Assembly (NCBI RefSeq): GCF_038096175.1
Contig: NZ_CP151099.1
Span: 3,752,501-3,816,500, forward strand
DNA length: 64,000 nt
Reading direction: 5' to 3'
Origin: Nostoc sp. UHCC 0302
GTDB lineage: Bacteria > Cyanobacteriota > Cyanobacteriia > Cyanobacteriales > Nostocaceae
The notes beneath the pieces were generated by a model. It was not told the DNA's origin, ran no database searches, and saw nothing but the letters and a program-made list of their open reading frames with translations. Below are positions 9,273 through 18,338 of this stretch, in pieces (the first letter of the stretch is position 1; each line of letters starts with the position of its first letter). The translations under genes were made by a program, and so were the position numbers.

Positions 9273-11837
9273 TTAATTACGAATTAATTTTTTGACTAAT
9301 TGCCACAGTAGATAAAACGGTAGAACTAATATCGCCTTTAATATTTGCACAAACTGACCTAATCGACGTTTCCAAATGGCACAGGGAGTTAACTGCTGTT
9401 GTAGAATTATCAGATTTTCTCGAACTGTCACTGTCAAAGGGTGATTAACCCCTAACACCCGTTGGCACATCTCCAAGGCTTCGGTGTAAAGGGGTTCGGC
9501 TTCGCTGTACCGCCCTTGGCTATAGTAGAGCTCAGCTAAATTATTCAAGCTAGTAGCGACATTGGGATGGTCGCCAGCAAACAGGCGCTCATACATCTTC
9601 AAGGCTTGGGTGTAAAGAAGTTCGGCTTCGCTGTACCGCCCTTGGCTTTTGTAGAGTGCAGCTAAATTATTCAAGCTAGTAGAGACATTGGGATGGTCGC
9701 CAGCAAACAGGCGCTTTCTCATCTCCAAGGCTTGGGTCAAAAGGGGTTCGGCTTCGCTGTACCGCCCTTGGCTATCGTAGATTGCTGCTAAATTATTCAA
9801 GCTAGCAGCCACATCGGGATGGTCGCCAGCAAACAAGCGCTTTCTCATCTCCAAGGCTTGGGTGAAAAGGGGTTTGGCTTCACTGTACCGCCCTTGGCTA
9901 TTGTAGAGTAGAGCTAAATTATTTAAGCTAGTAGCGACATTGGGATGGTCGCTATCAAACAGGCGCTTTGTCATCTCCAAGGCTTGGGTGAAAAGGGGTT
10001 CGCCTTCGCTGTACCGCCCTTGGCTATCGTAGAGTAGAGCTAAATTATTCAAGCTAGTAGCGACATTGGGATGGTCGCTAGCAAACAGGCACTGTGTCAT
10101 CTCCAAGGCTTGGGTGTAAAGAAGTTCGGCTTCGCTGTACCGCCCTTGGCTTTTGTAGAGTGCAGCTAAATTATTCAAGCTAGTAGCGACATTGGGATGG
10201 TCGCCAGCAAACAGGCGCTGTGTCATCTCCAAGGCTTGGATGAAAAGAAGTTCGGCTTCGCTGTACCGCCCTTGGCTATCGTAGAGTGCAGCTAAATTAT
10301 TCAAGCTAGTAGCGACATCGGGATGGTCGCCTGTAAATAAAGTTTGGTAAATATTTACACATTCTTCACCCCAAGGTTCTGCTAATTTATATAATCCTTG
10401 TCCTTTGTAAAATCTTTTTATCCCCACAAATACCCAGATTACTTGATTGTTGGGGACTGATGCTAGAGAAATTATCTGTGCCTCTTTTGCTTCCTTGACC
10501 TCTGCAATTAAACGTTTTCCCAGGTCTTCGAGATGAGGAATAATATCCCTAACACCTTTAATATGCTCAGAGGTGGGTGAATCGGGAAGTATTTTAGCTT
10601 TGGCTATCATGGCAATAGCGAAGGTTGTTTCCAAAACTGATTGCATCTCGCCAGAGGCTGCTAACTGCTCTTGCAAAAACCACCGCACTAAGGCATGAAT
10701 TTTATAATATCCTTCTCTTTCTTCTACCAGTTGCAGCAAGTTGCGCTTGTAAAGTTGCTTTTTAGCCTCGTTTAGTTCATCGTCTGACCAAGTTAACCGT
10801 CTTTCTTCTTGCTGATTCTTTTCTTCACCTTCCTCATCTTTTTCCCCTCCACCTGTCGCTACCCACAAAACCAAATCCCAAAGAATAAGTTGGGGAGAAA
10901 ATAAACTCAAAAATCTTCCTAGTTGTTGTGCCAGTGGGTCGAGTTCTGACCAAGTTAAGGCAAAAGCGGCTTTAACTCCTAGTTGCGATTGACCAATGGT
11001 TTTCTCTCGCTGTAGAGATTCTTCAGCTAATTTGCGTTCTTGTAATCGTCTAAACATCGTGTCGAGAGATAGATTTGGCTCTCCTTTTAAAAAGCCTCCC
11101 ACTAACTCTATGCCCAAGGGCAAATATTCTAGACATTCACATATTGCAGTTGCTACTTGTGGTTGGTTTTCAACTCGCTTGTCTTTGTCCCCCAACAGTT
11201 GTTTTAACAGTTCTAATGCTTTTCCTGGTTCTTTTTCTGGCGAGAGAACATCTAAGGGAATCTCTTGAATAAAATTCGGGTCTAAATGCCGCTCTCTAGT
11301 AGTCACCAGGACTCGGAAGCGGTTTTCGCTGGGAACGACTTCGTGGAGGTTGGCTAGGTCAGTTACGTCATCGAAGACAATTAAAATGGGTAAGGGAGAG
11401 TCAGGATATCTAGACCAACACCAAGCGACTTGTTCTTTAAGGCTTAAAAGTCTTCCTCCTAATTCTTGGGGAATCTCAAAACCATATTTGAGGAAAAACT
11501 TTAAAACTTCAGCGGCGAGATTTGTTTCTCTATCGTTGAACCAAGCAATTCCCCCATAACTTTCTTGATATTGTCTGGCGTATTGAGTAGCTAATTCAGT
11601 TTTGCCCACGCCTGGCATTCCCACTATTGCTACATAATCTCCTCGCTGCAAGTCTTGATGCAACATTGCCAGTTCGGTTTCTCGCCCGACGAAATGGACG
11701 GAACCGCGATAAGGGATAGATTTTGTGGGAGTTAACTGTTTCTGCCCCTCAATAATTTGAGTGCCAATGTTAACTTGAGAACCAGGGGCGGCGAAAGCGC
11801 CAACTTTGTCAGCGAACTTGCCAGAGTCTTCAGGCAT
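9273..11837 (-). CDS. NB-ARC ATPase with TPR array (NLR-like signalling protein)
   Basis: An 854-residue STAND ATPase. Residues 6–31 form a short N-terminal motif (GKFADKVG, PGSQVNIGTQ). The NB-ARC domain follows: FVGRETELAML, Walker A GMPGVGKT (73–80), Walker B LIVFDD, sensor VLVTTRERHLD, GLPL-like LPLGIELVGG, then a winged-helix region. The C-terminal part is seven nearly identical 42-residue tetratricopeptide units (consensus DHPNVATSLNNLAALY.SQGRYSEAE) plus a degenerate eighth and a hydrophobic tail FYLLWQLVKKL. Such proteins act as ligand-triggered switches. I start at ATG 11837: the 16 extra upstream codons would begin at TTG inside repeat-like DNA. The upstream gene (12311–12709) ends in a matching motif, suggesting a receptor–effector pair. 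Confidence 0.85.
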   Translation of the reverse strand: MPEDSGKFADKVGAFAAPGSQVNIGTQIIEGQKQLTPTKSIPYRGSVHFVGRETELAMLHQDLQRGDYVAIVGMPGVGKTELATQYARQYQESYGGIAWFNDRETNLAAEVLKFFLKYGFEIPQELGGRLLSLKEQVAWCWSRYPDSPLPILIVFDDVTDLANLHEVVPSENRFRVLVTTRERHLDPNFIQEIPLDVLSPEKEPGKALELLKQLLGDKDKRVENQPQVATAICECLEYLPLGIELVGGFLKGEPNLSLDTMFRRLQERKLAEESLQREKTIGQSQLGVKAAFALTWSELDPLAQQLGRFLSLFSPQLILWDLVLWVATGGGEKDEEGEEKNQQEERRLTWSDDELNEAKKQLYKRNLLQLVEEREGYYKIHALVRWFLQEQLAASGEMQSVLETTFAIAMIAKAKILPDSPTSEHIKGVRDIIPHLEDLGKRLIAEVKEAKEAQIISLASVPNNQVIWVFVGIKRFYKGQGLYKLAEPWGEECVNIYQTLFTGDHPDVATSLNNLAALYDSQGRYSEAELLFIQALEMTQRLFAGDHPNVATSLNNLAALYKSQGRYSEAELLYTQALEMTQCLFASDHPNVATSLNNLALLYDSQGRYSEGEPLFTQALEMTKRLFDSDHPNVATSLNNLALLYNSQGRYSEAKPLFTQALEMRKRLFAGDHPDVAASLNNLAAIYDSQGRYSEAEPLLTQALEMRKRLFAGDHPNVSTSLNNLAALYKSQGRYSEAELLYTQALKMYERLFAGDHPNVATSLNNLAELYYSQGRYSEAEPLYTEALEMCQRVLGVNHPLTVTVRENLIILQQQLTPCAIWKRRLGQFVQILKAILVLPFYLLWQLVKKLIRN

Positions 11838-11984
11838 AGTTAGTTTAATTTTGCTGTTTATGAGAACTGAAAGACCTCTCTCCAAACCTCTCTCCGAAAC
11901 GGAGAGAGGCTTTGAATCTTACTCCCCTTCCCTTGTAGGGAAGGGGCTGGGGGTTAGGTTACACGATAATTGCTGATAATTAGG

Positions 11985-12301
11985 ACTTACGCACTGAAGC
12001 CTGAAACCTAGATCCCCCCTTAAAAAGGGGCTACGGTGTACACACAAGTCGGAAATAGTAGCCTGTGAAGGAATAATTGACGAGTATATTCTCTGTAGAG
12101 ACGGCGATTTATCGCGTCTCTCTAATGTGTCAGTTTTTTAGACGCGATAAATCGCGTCTCTACATGAGGGCTTTCTCGCTCATCCCAAGCGCACCGTATT
12201 GGGATAAAACTGGATCTGACTTTTGTGTACACCGTAGCTTAAAAAGGGGGGAATTCTAAAGCCCCCTTTTTAAGGGGGTTGGGGGATCTGAGTGCGTAAG
12301 T
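11985..12301. mobile_element. Outer palindromic miniature element, interrupted by a second one
   Basis: The outer ends are inverted: ACTTACGCACT (11985–11995) against AGTGCGTAAGT (12291–12301), followed inward by GATCCCCC and GGGGGATC. Without the inner insertion (12031–12237 plus one copy of the 12-bp duplication) it would be a self-complementary element of about 100 bp. GGACTTACGCA also begins a spacer repeat near 24153, so this is a dispersed family. It separates the NLR gene from its upstream partner. Confidence 0.65.
12031..12237. mobile_element. MITE with 20-bp terminal inverted repeats and 12-bp target duplication
   Basis: The element starts CTACGGTGTACACACAAGTC and ends GACTTTTGTGTACACCGTAG, inverted copies with one mismatch. 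It is flanked on both sides by the perfect direct repeat CTTAAAAAGGGG (12019–12030 and 12238–12249), consistent with a target-site duplication. At 207 bp it carries no gene, so mobility would need a transposase in trans. Inside it is another inverted module, GTAGAGAC…GTCTCTAC with GCGATAAATCGC-type cores (about 12093–12163), a dispersed repeat seen elsewhere in the window. Confidence 0.75.
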
Positions 12302-12310
12302 TTTGATAAT

Positions 12311-12709
12311 TTAAAAAGATTGATTCTGAATATTTCCTGTCCCACCTGGCATGACAACTTGACCAATTTTGTCTGCAAATTTTTCCAGGTTAGGCATAGC
12401 TAGAATTTCTGTAAATTTGGGATTTGGTTCGGCTTTGGCTGCTGCGGCTAATTCCTGTACAGCTTGAGCTACTTCAGGATTAGCTTTAGCCGCAGATTCT
12501 ACCTCAAGTACAGCTTTGCCATAATCAAGCGGTTGTTCTGGCGCTTTTTCTATAGCAGCTACAGTGTGGGGAGACTGCTTTTTGAGTATGACGAGAAACT
12601 TGCTAATCTTATTCCATAAAGCATCACCTATATTTTCGCCTGTTTTTTCTAAGGCTTTGGTGGCAAGTACAGTGACAATAGTGACCGCCGCAGTAGTTAA
12701 AGGTTCCAT
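12311..12709 (-). CDS. Small helical protein with C-terminal motif shared with the NLR (candidate effector)
   Basis: Not assigned to a characterised enzyme family. The 132-residue product has a hydrophobic N-terminal helix (residues 1–22, PLTTAAVTIVTVLATKAL), a mostly helical Ala/Glu-rich middle (VLEVESAAKANPEVAQAV) and a C-terminal tail EKFADKIG–QVVM–PGGTGNIQNQ (109–130). The tail aligns with residues 6–27 of the NB-ARC/TPR protein downstream: KFADK, G, PG and NI coincide. Membrane-active helical domains with a C-terminal amyloid-type motif next to an NLR with the same motif are described for bacterial amyloid signalling pairs; membership here is inference. ATG at 12709, same strand as the NLR gene. 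Confidence 0.6.
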   Translation of the reverse strand: MEPLTTAAVTIVTVLATKALEKTGENIGDALWNKISKFLVILKKQSPHTVAAIEKAPEQPLDYGKAVLEVESAAKANPEVAQAVQELAAAAKAEPNPKFTEILAMPNLEKFADKIGQVVMPGGTGNIQNQSF

Positions 12710-12826
12710 GTGCTACTTTGACTATTTGTATCTTATTTACTTATTAACACACCACTTTTGCTCTAAATTCCGCTACCAAGCTAAATGTTTCGGATTTTGG
12801 ATAATTAACATTGCTTTTTAAATTTC

Positions 12827-12970
12827 ATTGACATCAACTCAATAGTCATTGACATCAACTCAATAGCCGTTGACATCAACTCAATAGCCGTTGACATCAA
12901 CTCAATAGTCGTTAACATCAACTCAATAGTCGTTGACATCAACTCAATAGTCGTTGACATCAACTCAATA
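12827..12970. repeat. 21-bp tandem repeat array (about 7 copies)
   Basis: Seven consecutive units with period 21 start at 12827, 12848, 12869, 12890, 12911, 12932 and 12953 (the last is 18 nt). The consensus is GTTGACATCAACTCAATAGT plus C, with only single-base differences. Each unit contains the small dyad GTTGA-CA-TCAAC. The period is a multiple of three, so it gives an open frame on the minus strand (ELMSTTI repeats) that I do not regard as a gene. It lies between the candidate effector gene and the 131-residue gene. Confidence 0.9.
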
Positions 12971-13095
12971 ACTCTTTTTGTGAGAAATACTGATTTAATC
13001 GTTTTATACAAAACTAATTTATGAGGATTTTACTGAACTAAATTTCAGCTTTAGTAAGGCAAACTAGCTCTATAACACTAAGAAAGGAAAATATT

Positions 13096-13491
13096 ATGCC
13101 TCTTAAAAAACGTACATATCGCGTTTTAGAAAAAGCTCACTTGAGAGCATCCGGACTCAGAGCAATTGACCCTAAAATGGATTTTGGAGATAGTCGTAAC
13201 TTGCAAAACATGACTCAATTAATTGAGCAGTATCGTAGCAAAATAGATGCTTATAATACTGCTATATCTGTAATTGACTCTTCTAGAACCGAAATGGAAG
13301 AATTGGACAAAGCTTTAAAAGACCTGACTGAGAAAATGCTCATTGGAGTTGCTTTTAAATACGGCAAAGACAGCCGGGAATATGAAATGGCAGGTGCTGT
13401 TCGTAAAAGCGATCGCAACCGCAAAATCTCAGCTGGTCGTTCACAAGTAAGCAAAGAAGAATTATCAAGTAATAACCCTAAAACCCCATAA
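13096..13491 (+). CDS. Hypothetical protein, charged and helical
   Basis: I do not recognise a characterised family. The 131-residue product is highly charged, with a basic N-terminus (MPLKKRTYRVLEKAHLRASG), a predicted helical or coiled-coil middle (about residues 35–80, IEQYRSKIDAYNTAISVIDSSR) and a basic C-terminal tail. No membrane segment or catalytic motif is visible. A good ribosome-binding site (AAGAAAGGA, about 8 nt before ATG) and GCGATCGC inside the frame support a real gene. It may be soluble or nucleic-acid associated, judging only from charge. It has no operon partner. Confidence 0.6.
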   Translation: MPLKKRTYRVLEKAHLRASGLRAIDPKMDFGDSRNLQNMTQLIEQYRSKIDAYNTAISVIDSSRTEMEELDKALKDLTEKMLIGVAFKYGKDSREYEMAGAVRKSDRNRKISAGRSQVSKEELSSNNPKTP

Positions 13492-13663
13492 TTTTATTAC
13501 TATTGAAAGTTGCACAAATAAATACAGATACTTGTAGGGACACGCATTGCCGTGTCCCTACCCCACCTGCTACGCGAGGATGGGGGAGTCCCGCTTTTTT
13601 GTTGAATAAGAGCGGAATACGCCAAGACTGTAATTACATACGGCTTTAATATTACAGGTCAGT

Positions 13664-14725
13664 TTACACCATTTGCTTTACCTGTGATTTTCTTAACTCA
13701 CTAGGTGCAACCGCTGCATTTTCTGTAATTATGGCTGTAATCAACTCTGCTGGCGTCACATCAAAAGCTGGGTTGTAGAAATCCACACCTTCAGGTGTAA
13801 GAATGGTGTCGCCAACTTGGTAGATTTCTTCTGGATTACGCTCCTCAATTGGAATTTTGTTACCATCAGATAATTCAAAATCAATTGTAGAAAGAGGAGC
13901 AGCGACGAAGAAAGGTATATTATGAGCTTTGGCTACGATCGCTAAACTATAAGTACCAATTTTATTAGCTGTGTCTCCATTGGCAGCAATTCGATCAGCA
14001 CCCACAACTACAGCATGAATCAAACCCTGTTTCATACAATGGGCTGCCATGTTATCAGTAATTAAGGTGACTGGAATACCTTCTTGAACACATTCCCAAG
14101 TCGTGAGTTTTGCACCTTGCAAGCGAGGACGGGTTTCATCGGCAAATAACCGTTCTAAACGTCCTTCTCTCCAAGCAGAACGTACAACACCCAAGGCTGT
14201 ACCGTAACCAGCAGTAGCTAGCGCCCCAGCATTGCAGTGAGTAAGCAGCGTCAGTTTTTTTGGAGTGGTGGGCAAGACTGCTAAACCATTGTCACCAATC
14301 GCTTGACAAGTTTGCAAATCTTCAGTATTAATCGCTTGGGCTGTTTGTAAGAGGATTTGTTTGATTTCTTCTACTGTCCCCAAAGTTTCATAAGCGGTTT
14401 TCATCATCCGGCTAATTGCCCAAAACAAATTTACCGCTGTCGGACGAGTTGAACGTAATAACTGTGCTACTTTATCTAAGCGGTTTAAGAAGTCGTGGCG
14501 ATCGCTTGTCTCAATTTCTCTCGCCCCAAGATACATTCCGTATGCCGCAGCCACACCAATTGCCGGCGCACCCCGGACAATCATGGTTTTAATCGCCCGC
14601 GCCATATCTTCACTGCGGTGTATTTCCACAAATGCAAACTCGTTGGGTAAGCGGGTTTGATCAATTAGTGACACCGAATCGTTGTGCCAAATAACGGGAT
14701 AAACCTGGTTTGTAGAATTTGTCAT
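13664..14725 (-). CDS. mtnA: S-methyl-5-thioribose-1-phosphate isomerase
   Basis: Isomerises methylthioribose-1-phosphate to methylthioribulose-1-phosphate in the methionine salvage pathway. The 353-residue sequence has the family blocks [15 protein letters not shown] (phosphate binding), [12 protein letters not shown] with the catalytic Cys, [20 protein letters not shown] with the catalytic Asp, and [11 protein letters not shown] near the C-terminus. The related eIF2B-like regulatory proteins lack this Cys/Asp pair, so the enzyme call is firm. Starts at ATG 14725; no other salvage gene is adjacent. Confidence 0.95.
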   Translation of the reverse strand: MTNSTNQVYPVIWHNDSVSLIDQTRLPNEFAFVEIHRSEDMARAIKTMIVRGAPAIGVAAAYGMYLGAREIETSDRHDFLNRLDKVAQLLRSTRPTAVNLFWAISRMMKTAYETLGTVEEIKQILLQTAQAINTEDLQTCQAIGDNGLAVLPTTPKKLTLLTHCNAGALATAGYGTALGVVRSAWREGRLERLFADETRPRLQGAKLTTWECVQEGIPVTLITDNMAAHCMKQGLIHAVVVGADRIAANGDTANKIGTYSLAIVAKAHNIPFFVAAPLSTIDFELSDGNKIPIEERNPEEIYQVGDTILTPEGVDFYNPAFDVTPAELITAIITENAAVAPSELRKSQVKQMV

Positions 14726-14964
14726 AACAAGAGGTAATTGATAAAAGTGGGTACAAATAAGCTGTTACAAATTTAAATTGTACTTTCACTTGTAAAACTC
14801 ATTCTTTAATTGCTACGCTACGTTAACAAATACAGAGAAGATGTAGCTGAAAAGCACATAATATGAGCTTTGTCTTTGAGGCACAACTTAAATTTTAGAA
14901 AATAAATAATAAATTTTAAGAAAATTTAACGACAATACCTGACTTGCTCAAGATCAACCAATAT

Positions 14965-16359
14965 ATGGACGTAATTAGCAAATTTCATAATTATTCAACC
15001 ACCACAGCAAATTGGCGACTCACTTCTGGCTACTTACATGAGGGTAGCTCAGACTTTGAATCTGTACATATTTTGTTAGGTCGTTTTTTGGTAGATAGAA
15101 CCTCTGAAGATCCACTAGCAGACAAATCATTATTTACTTCTGATGGCATTTTTGAGTGGGGATATGCCCAACCTTTAGAAAAAGTTATTCATTCATGGAA
15201 AGATTTGGAATTTTTGCTATTGCATCCCAATTTATTCCGTAAGTCTATAACTATTATTGAACCGTGGCATCATGTAGGCGCTAACGCTCTTGGTGAAGAG
15301 GTTCGGGCTTCCAATAACGTAGCCTATATTGCTCAGAAAGTTGCCGATATGGACTCCATCTTGCTGCCTGTTTGGTCAACCGGAGTCATAGATTTGGATT
15401 TAGTCGTTCCAGCAATTACCTCTGGTTATGCGGTGGTAGTGGAAGGCGGCAATCCATCAGTGTATGATCCATCTGGATGGACATATCCGGCCTGCCCGCG
15501 AGAAGATATGTTTGCATTAGTAGAAAAATTGCTGATCTCGCGATCGCCCACTAGTGCGCCAGCAATATTCATTTGTCTTGGTCATCAACTAGCGGCAGAA
15601 TGTCATGTACGGCTCATCCGGCGTGCAGTTGAACAAGTGCTAAATGTGACATTCCTGGAACGCGATAAGGATGGTAAAGCGCTCAAATCACTGCAAGAAT
15701 CATGTCTGCGTATTGAAGCTATGGGACAGACGCTGCAAGTGAAAAAGCGTGACGGGCGCAACGTTGCTACTAGCTGGAATGATCCCCATTTTGCTGTTGC
15801 GCTTAACGAAACCAAAGAAGTTGGCGCTCGTCTCTTATTACCTTATCAATCTCCCGATGGCGATGCTTTAGGTATCCCTTGGGAAATTATCTATGCCCAT
15901 GATGTGACAGCAGATACTCATGAAGGTGTAATAGATACGACGATTCAATATGAGCGAGAAGTGTCGATTTCGATGTTCCACTCCGATGAAGTCAACGAAG
16001 AAGCAATACTTTTTGCTAACTGGGCTTACCGTAGTATCCATGACGCCATTGTTCCTTACCGACATATCATTGCTAGCAGCCCTTTGTCATGGCTGATACA
16101 ACTGCCTGATTCAGTGGAAATTCTTTGCTCAACAGCGGTTGAAGGTGAAATAGTTACAGAATGTTCGGCTACCTGTATTAACTACAAAGACTTTGAAACC
16201 AAGAAAATTCGCCGTTCTTTTACTTGCCAGTTCCACCCAGAACTATTATCTGATTTGCGAGCGATCGGCCACAGTCAAGCTCCCTCATATTCAACTCTCA
16301 AGAATGATGATGGTGTCCGCTTATTTATACGGCTGTTGTATGCAGGAATGCAAGAGTAA
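14965..16359 (+). CDS. GATase1-like protein with an enlarged C-terminal half (function unknown)
   Basis: The 464-residue protein carries a class I glutamine-amidotransferase-like signature: a nucleophile-elbow IFICLGHQLAAE with Cys204, and CQFHPEL with His424 and Glu426, the usual Cys-His-Glu triad. In TrpG or GuaA-type domains Cys and His are about 85–95 residues apart; here they are 220 apart, so about 120 residues are inserted. The N-terminal 130 residues match no partner domain I know. It is not a standard carbamoyl-phosphate, anthranilate or GMP synthase subunit. I took ATG 14965 over TTG 14944, without a clear Shine-Dalgarno for either. Monocistronic, convergent with dxs. Confidence 0.65.
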   Translation: MDVISKFHNYSTTTANWRLTSGYLHEGSSDFESVHILLGRFLVDRTSEDPLADKSLFTSDGIFEWGYAQPLEKVIHSWKDLEFLLLHPNLFRKSITIIEPWHHVGANALGEEVRASNNVAYIAQKVADMDSILLPVWSTGVIDLDLVVPAITSGYAVVVEGGNPSVYDPSGWTYPACPREDMFALVEKLLISRSPTSAPAIFICLGHQLAAECHVRLIRRAVEQVLNVTFLERDKDGKALKSLQESCLRIEAMGQTLQVKKRDGRNVATSWNDPHFAVALNETKEVGARLLLPYQSPDGDALGIPWEIIYAHDVTADTHEGVIDTTIQYEREVSISMFHSDEVNEEAILFANWAYRSIHDAIVPYRHIIASSPLSWLIQLPDSVEILCSTAVEGEIVTECSATCINYKDFETKKIRRSFTCQFHPELLSDLRAIGHSQAPSYSTLKNDDGVRLFIRLLYAGMQE

Positions 16360-16371
16360 GATGCAAGTTTC

Positions 16372-16408
16372 TATGAAAATAACCCCAGTTTTTGGGATTA
16401 TTTTCATA
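16372..16408. terminator. Bidirectional hairpin terminator candidate between converging genes
   Basis: TATGAAAATAACCCCA (16372–16387) and TGGGATTATTTTCATA (16393–16408) are inverted with one mismatch around a 5-nt loop, midway between the stops of the GATase-like gene (+) and dxs (-). A T-rich arm rather than a separate T-run follows on each strand. Position favours a shared terminator. Confidence 0.6.
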
Positions 16409-16427
16409 AGACTAACCTGACTCAGAA

Positions 16428-18338
16428 TTAACTAGACAACACAGATGGTTGCTTCTGAAAGAAAGCTTGCAACACTCTATCTGCTATTTGTGGACTTGTT
16501 AAACCTAATTCAGCCTTAGATTCATTTGGTTCAGCATGATCTACTAACACATCTGGTACACCGATGCGCTTGACAGGAACAAGAATATCTGCATCTAGTA
16601 AAGCTTCGGCGATCGCAGTACCAAAGCCGCCCATAATACAGCCTTCCTCTAGGGTGACAACGCGCCCGATTTTCTTAGCCAAAGGCAAAATCAACTCGGT
16701 ATCCAAGGGCTTGACGAAACGGGCATTAATCACAGTTGCCTCAACGCCGTGTTCGCTGAGGATTTCTGCAACTTGCATCGCTGGGTAAACCATTGTGCCA
16801 TAGCCTACCAGTAATACATCATCGCCGTTACGGAGAATTTCTCCTTTGCCGATTTCTAGAGGTTCCCAACCTTCTTCCATCAGCGGCACACCGTAGCCAT
16901 TGCCACGAGGATAGCGCATTGCGATCGGCCCACTGGTATGCTCAACCCCAGTCACAATCATGCGTTGGAGTTCTGCTTCGTCTTTCGGGGCCATCACTAC
17001 GATGTTAGGAATACAACGCAAATAGGCGATGTCATACATACCTTGATGGGTGGGGCCATCAGAACCGACAATTCCTGCCCTATCTAAGCAGAAAAATACC
17101 GGTAGGTTTTGAATGCAGACATCGTGAATTATTTGGTCATAGGCGCGTTGCAAGAAAGTAGAGTAGATAGCGGCGACGGGGCGTATACCTTCAGTTGCTA
17201 ATGCCGCAGCTAAAGTTACAGCGTGTTGTTCGGCAATCCCTACATCAATATATTGATTTGGCAGTTTTGCCTGGAGTTTGTCTAAGCCTGTCCCCGTTGC
17301 CATAGCCGCAGTAATCCCGATGATTTTCGGGTTTTGTTCGGCAAGTTTTACCAAGGTGTGAGAAAACACTTTGGCATAAGCTGGGGGTTTGGGTTTACTG
17401 GAAGGAATGGCTTTGCCAGTTGTCAAATTAAATGGGCTTTGGGCGTGATAACCTACTTGGTCTTGTTCAGCAATTTCATAGCCTTTGCCTTTCATTGTTA
17501 CCACGTGTACTAGCACTGGGCCTGTTATCTGATGTGCCTGTTGGAAGGTGGCAATCAATTCCTCTAGATTATGCCCATCTACTGGCCCCATGTAGGTAAA
17601 GCCGAGTTCTTCAAAAACTGCTCCTACCTTGGGGACAGCTAAACGCTTCATTCCTTCTTTGATACGTCCCAGTTCTGGAGATAGAGATTCGCCGACGAAG
17701 GGAATTTGCTTCAACTGTTCTTCAAAATTATCCTTAATAAACTGCACTGGTGGACTCAGGCGCATTTTATTGAGATAGCGGGGAATTGCGCCTACGTTAG
17801 GAGATATAGACATCTCATTGTCGTTGAGAACAACCAGCAGGTTAGTTTTTGGTAAGTGTCCGGCATGGTTGATGGCTTCCAAAGCCATACCCCCAGTTAG
17901 CGCCCCATCGCCAATAACAGCAACAGCTTTAAATTTTTCTCCTTTTAAATCTCGTGCTAAAGCCATGCCTAATGCCGCTGAGATACTCGTGGAAGCATGA
18001 CCTGCACCAAAGTGATCAAACTTGTTTTCACAGCGCTTGAGATAACCCGCAATTCCGTCTTTTTGTCTGAGGGTGTGAAAATTACTATAGCGTCCTGTGA
18101 GCAATTTGTGAGGATAAGCTTGGTGTCCTACATCCCAGATGACCTTATCCCGGTCTAAGTCCAGCGTTTGGTAAAGCCCTAGCGTTAATTCTACAACACC
18201 CAATCCTGGCCCCAGGTGTCCCCCAGTTGCTGCTACGGTTTGAAGATGCTTGTCTCGAATTTGACGGGCAATCTGTTGTAGTTGTCGAACAGATAAACCG
18301 TGCAACTGATTGGGATGAGTGATTTCGCTCAGATGCAT
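16428..18338 (-). CDS. dxs: 1-deoxy-D-xylulose-5-phosphate synthase
   Basis: A thiamine-diphosphate enzyme condensing pyruvate and glyceraldehyde-3-phosphate, the first and flux-controlling step of the MEP isoprenoid pathway that feeds carotenoids, phytol and quinones. At 636 residues it is full length. Landmarks are [19 protein letters not shown], the TPP motif [13 protein letters not shown]…NDNEMSIS, the catalytic Glu in [14 protein letters not shown], and [15 protein letters not shown]. Starts at ATG 18338. No neighbour from the same pathway. Confidence 0.96.
   Translation of the reverse strand: MHLSEITHPNQLHGLSVRQLQQIARQIRDKHLQTVAATGGHLGPGLGVVELTLGLYQTLDLDRDKVIWDVGHQAYPHKLLTGRYSNFHTLRQKDGIAGYLKRCENKFDHFGAGHASTSISAALGMALARDLKGEKFKAVAVIGDGALTGGMALEAINHAGHLPKTNLLVVLNDNEMSISPNVGAIPRYLNKMRLSPPVQFIKDNFEEQLKQIPFVGESLSPELGRIKEGMKRLAVPKVGAVFEELGFTYMGPVDGHNLEELIATFQQAHQITGPVLVHVVTMKGKGYEIAEQDQVGYHAQSPFNLTTGKAIPSSKPKPPAYAKVFSHTLVKLAEQNPKIIGITAAMATGTGLDKLQAKLPNQYIDVGIAEQHAVTLAAALATEGIRPVAAIYSTFLQRAYDQIIHDVCIQNLPVFFCLDRAGIVGSDGPTHQGMYDIAYLRCIPNIVVMAPKDEAELQRMIVTGVEHTSGPIAMRYPRGNGYGVPLMEEGWEPLEIGKGEILRNGDDVLLVGYGTMVYPAMQVAEILSEHGVEATVINARFVKPLDTELILPLAKKIGRVVTLEEGCIMGGFGTAIAEALLDADILVPVKRIGVPDVLVDHAEPNESKAELGLTSPQIADRVLQAFFQKQPSVLSS

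Noticed and set aside
12827-12970. CRISPR array
   Set aside because: Units are directly abutting 21-mers with no unique spacers, and no cas gene is present; the same applies to 25032–25184.
12805-13011. 68-residue repetitive protein (ELMSTTI repeats)
   Set aside because: Open only because the 21-bp tandem repeat has a period divisible by three; no start signal or conserved feature.
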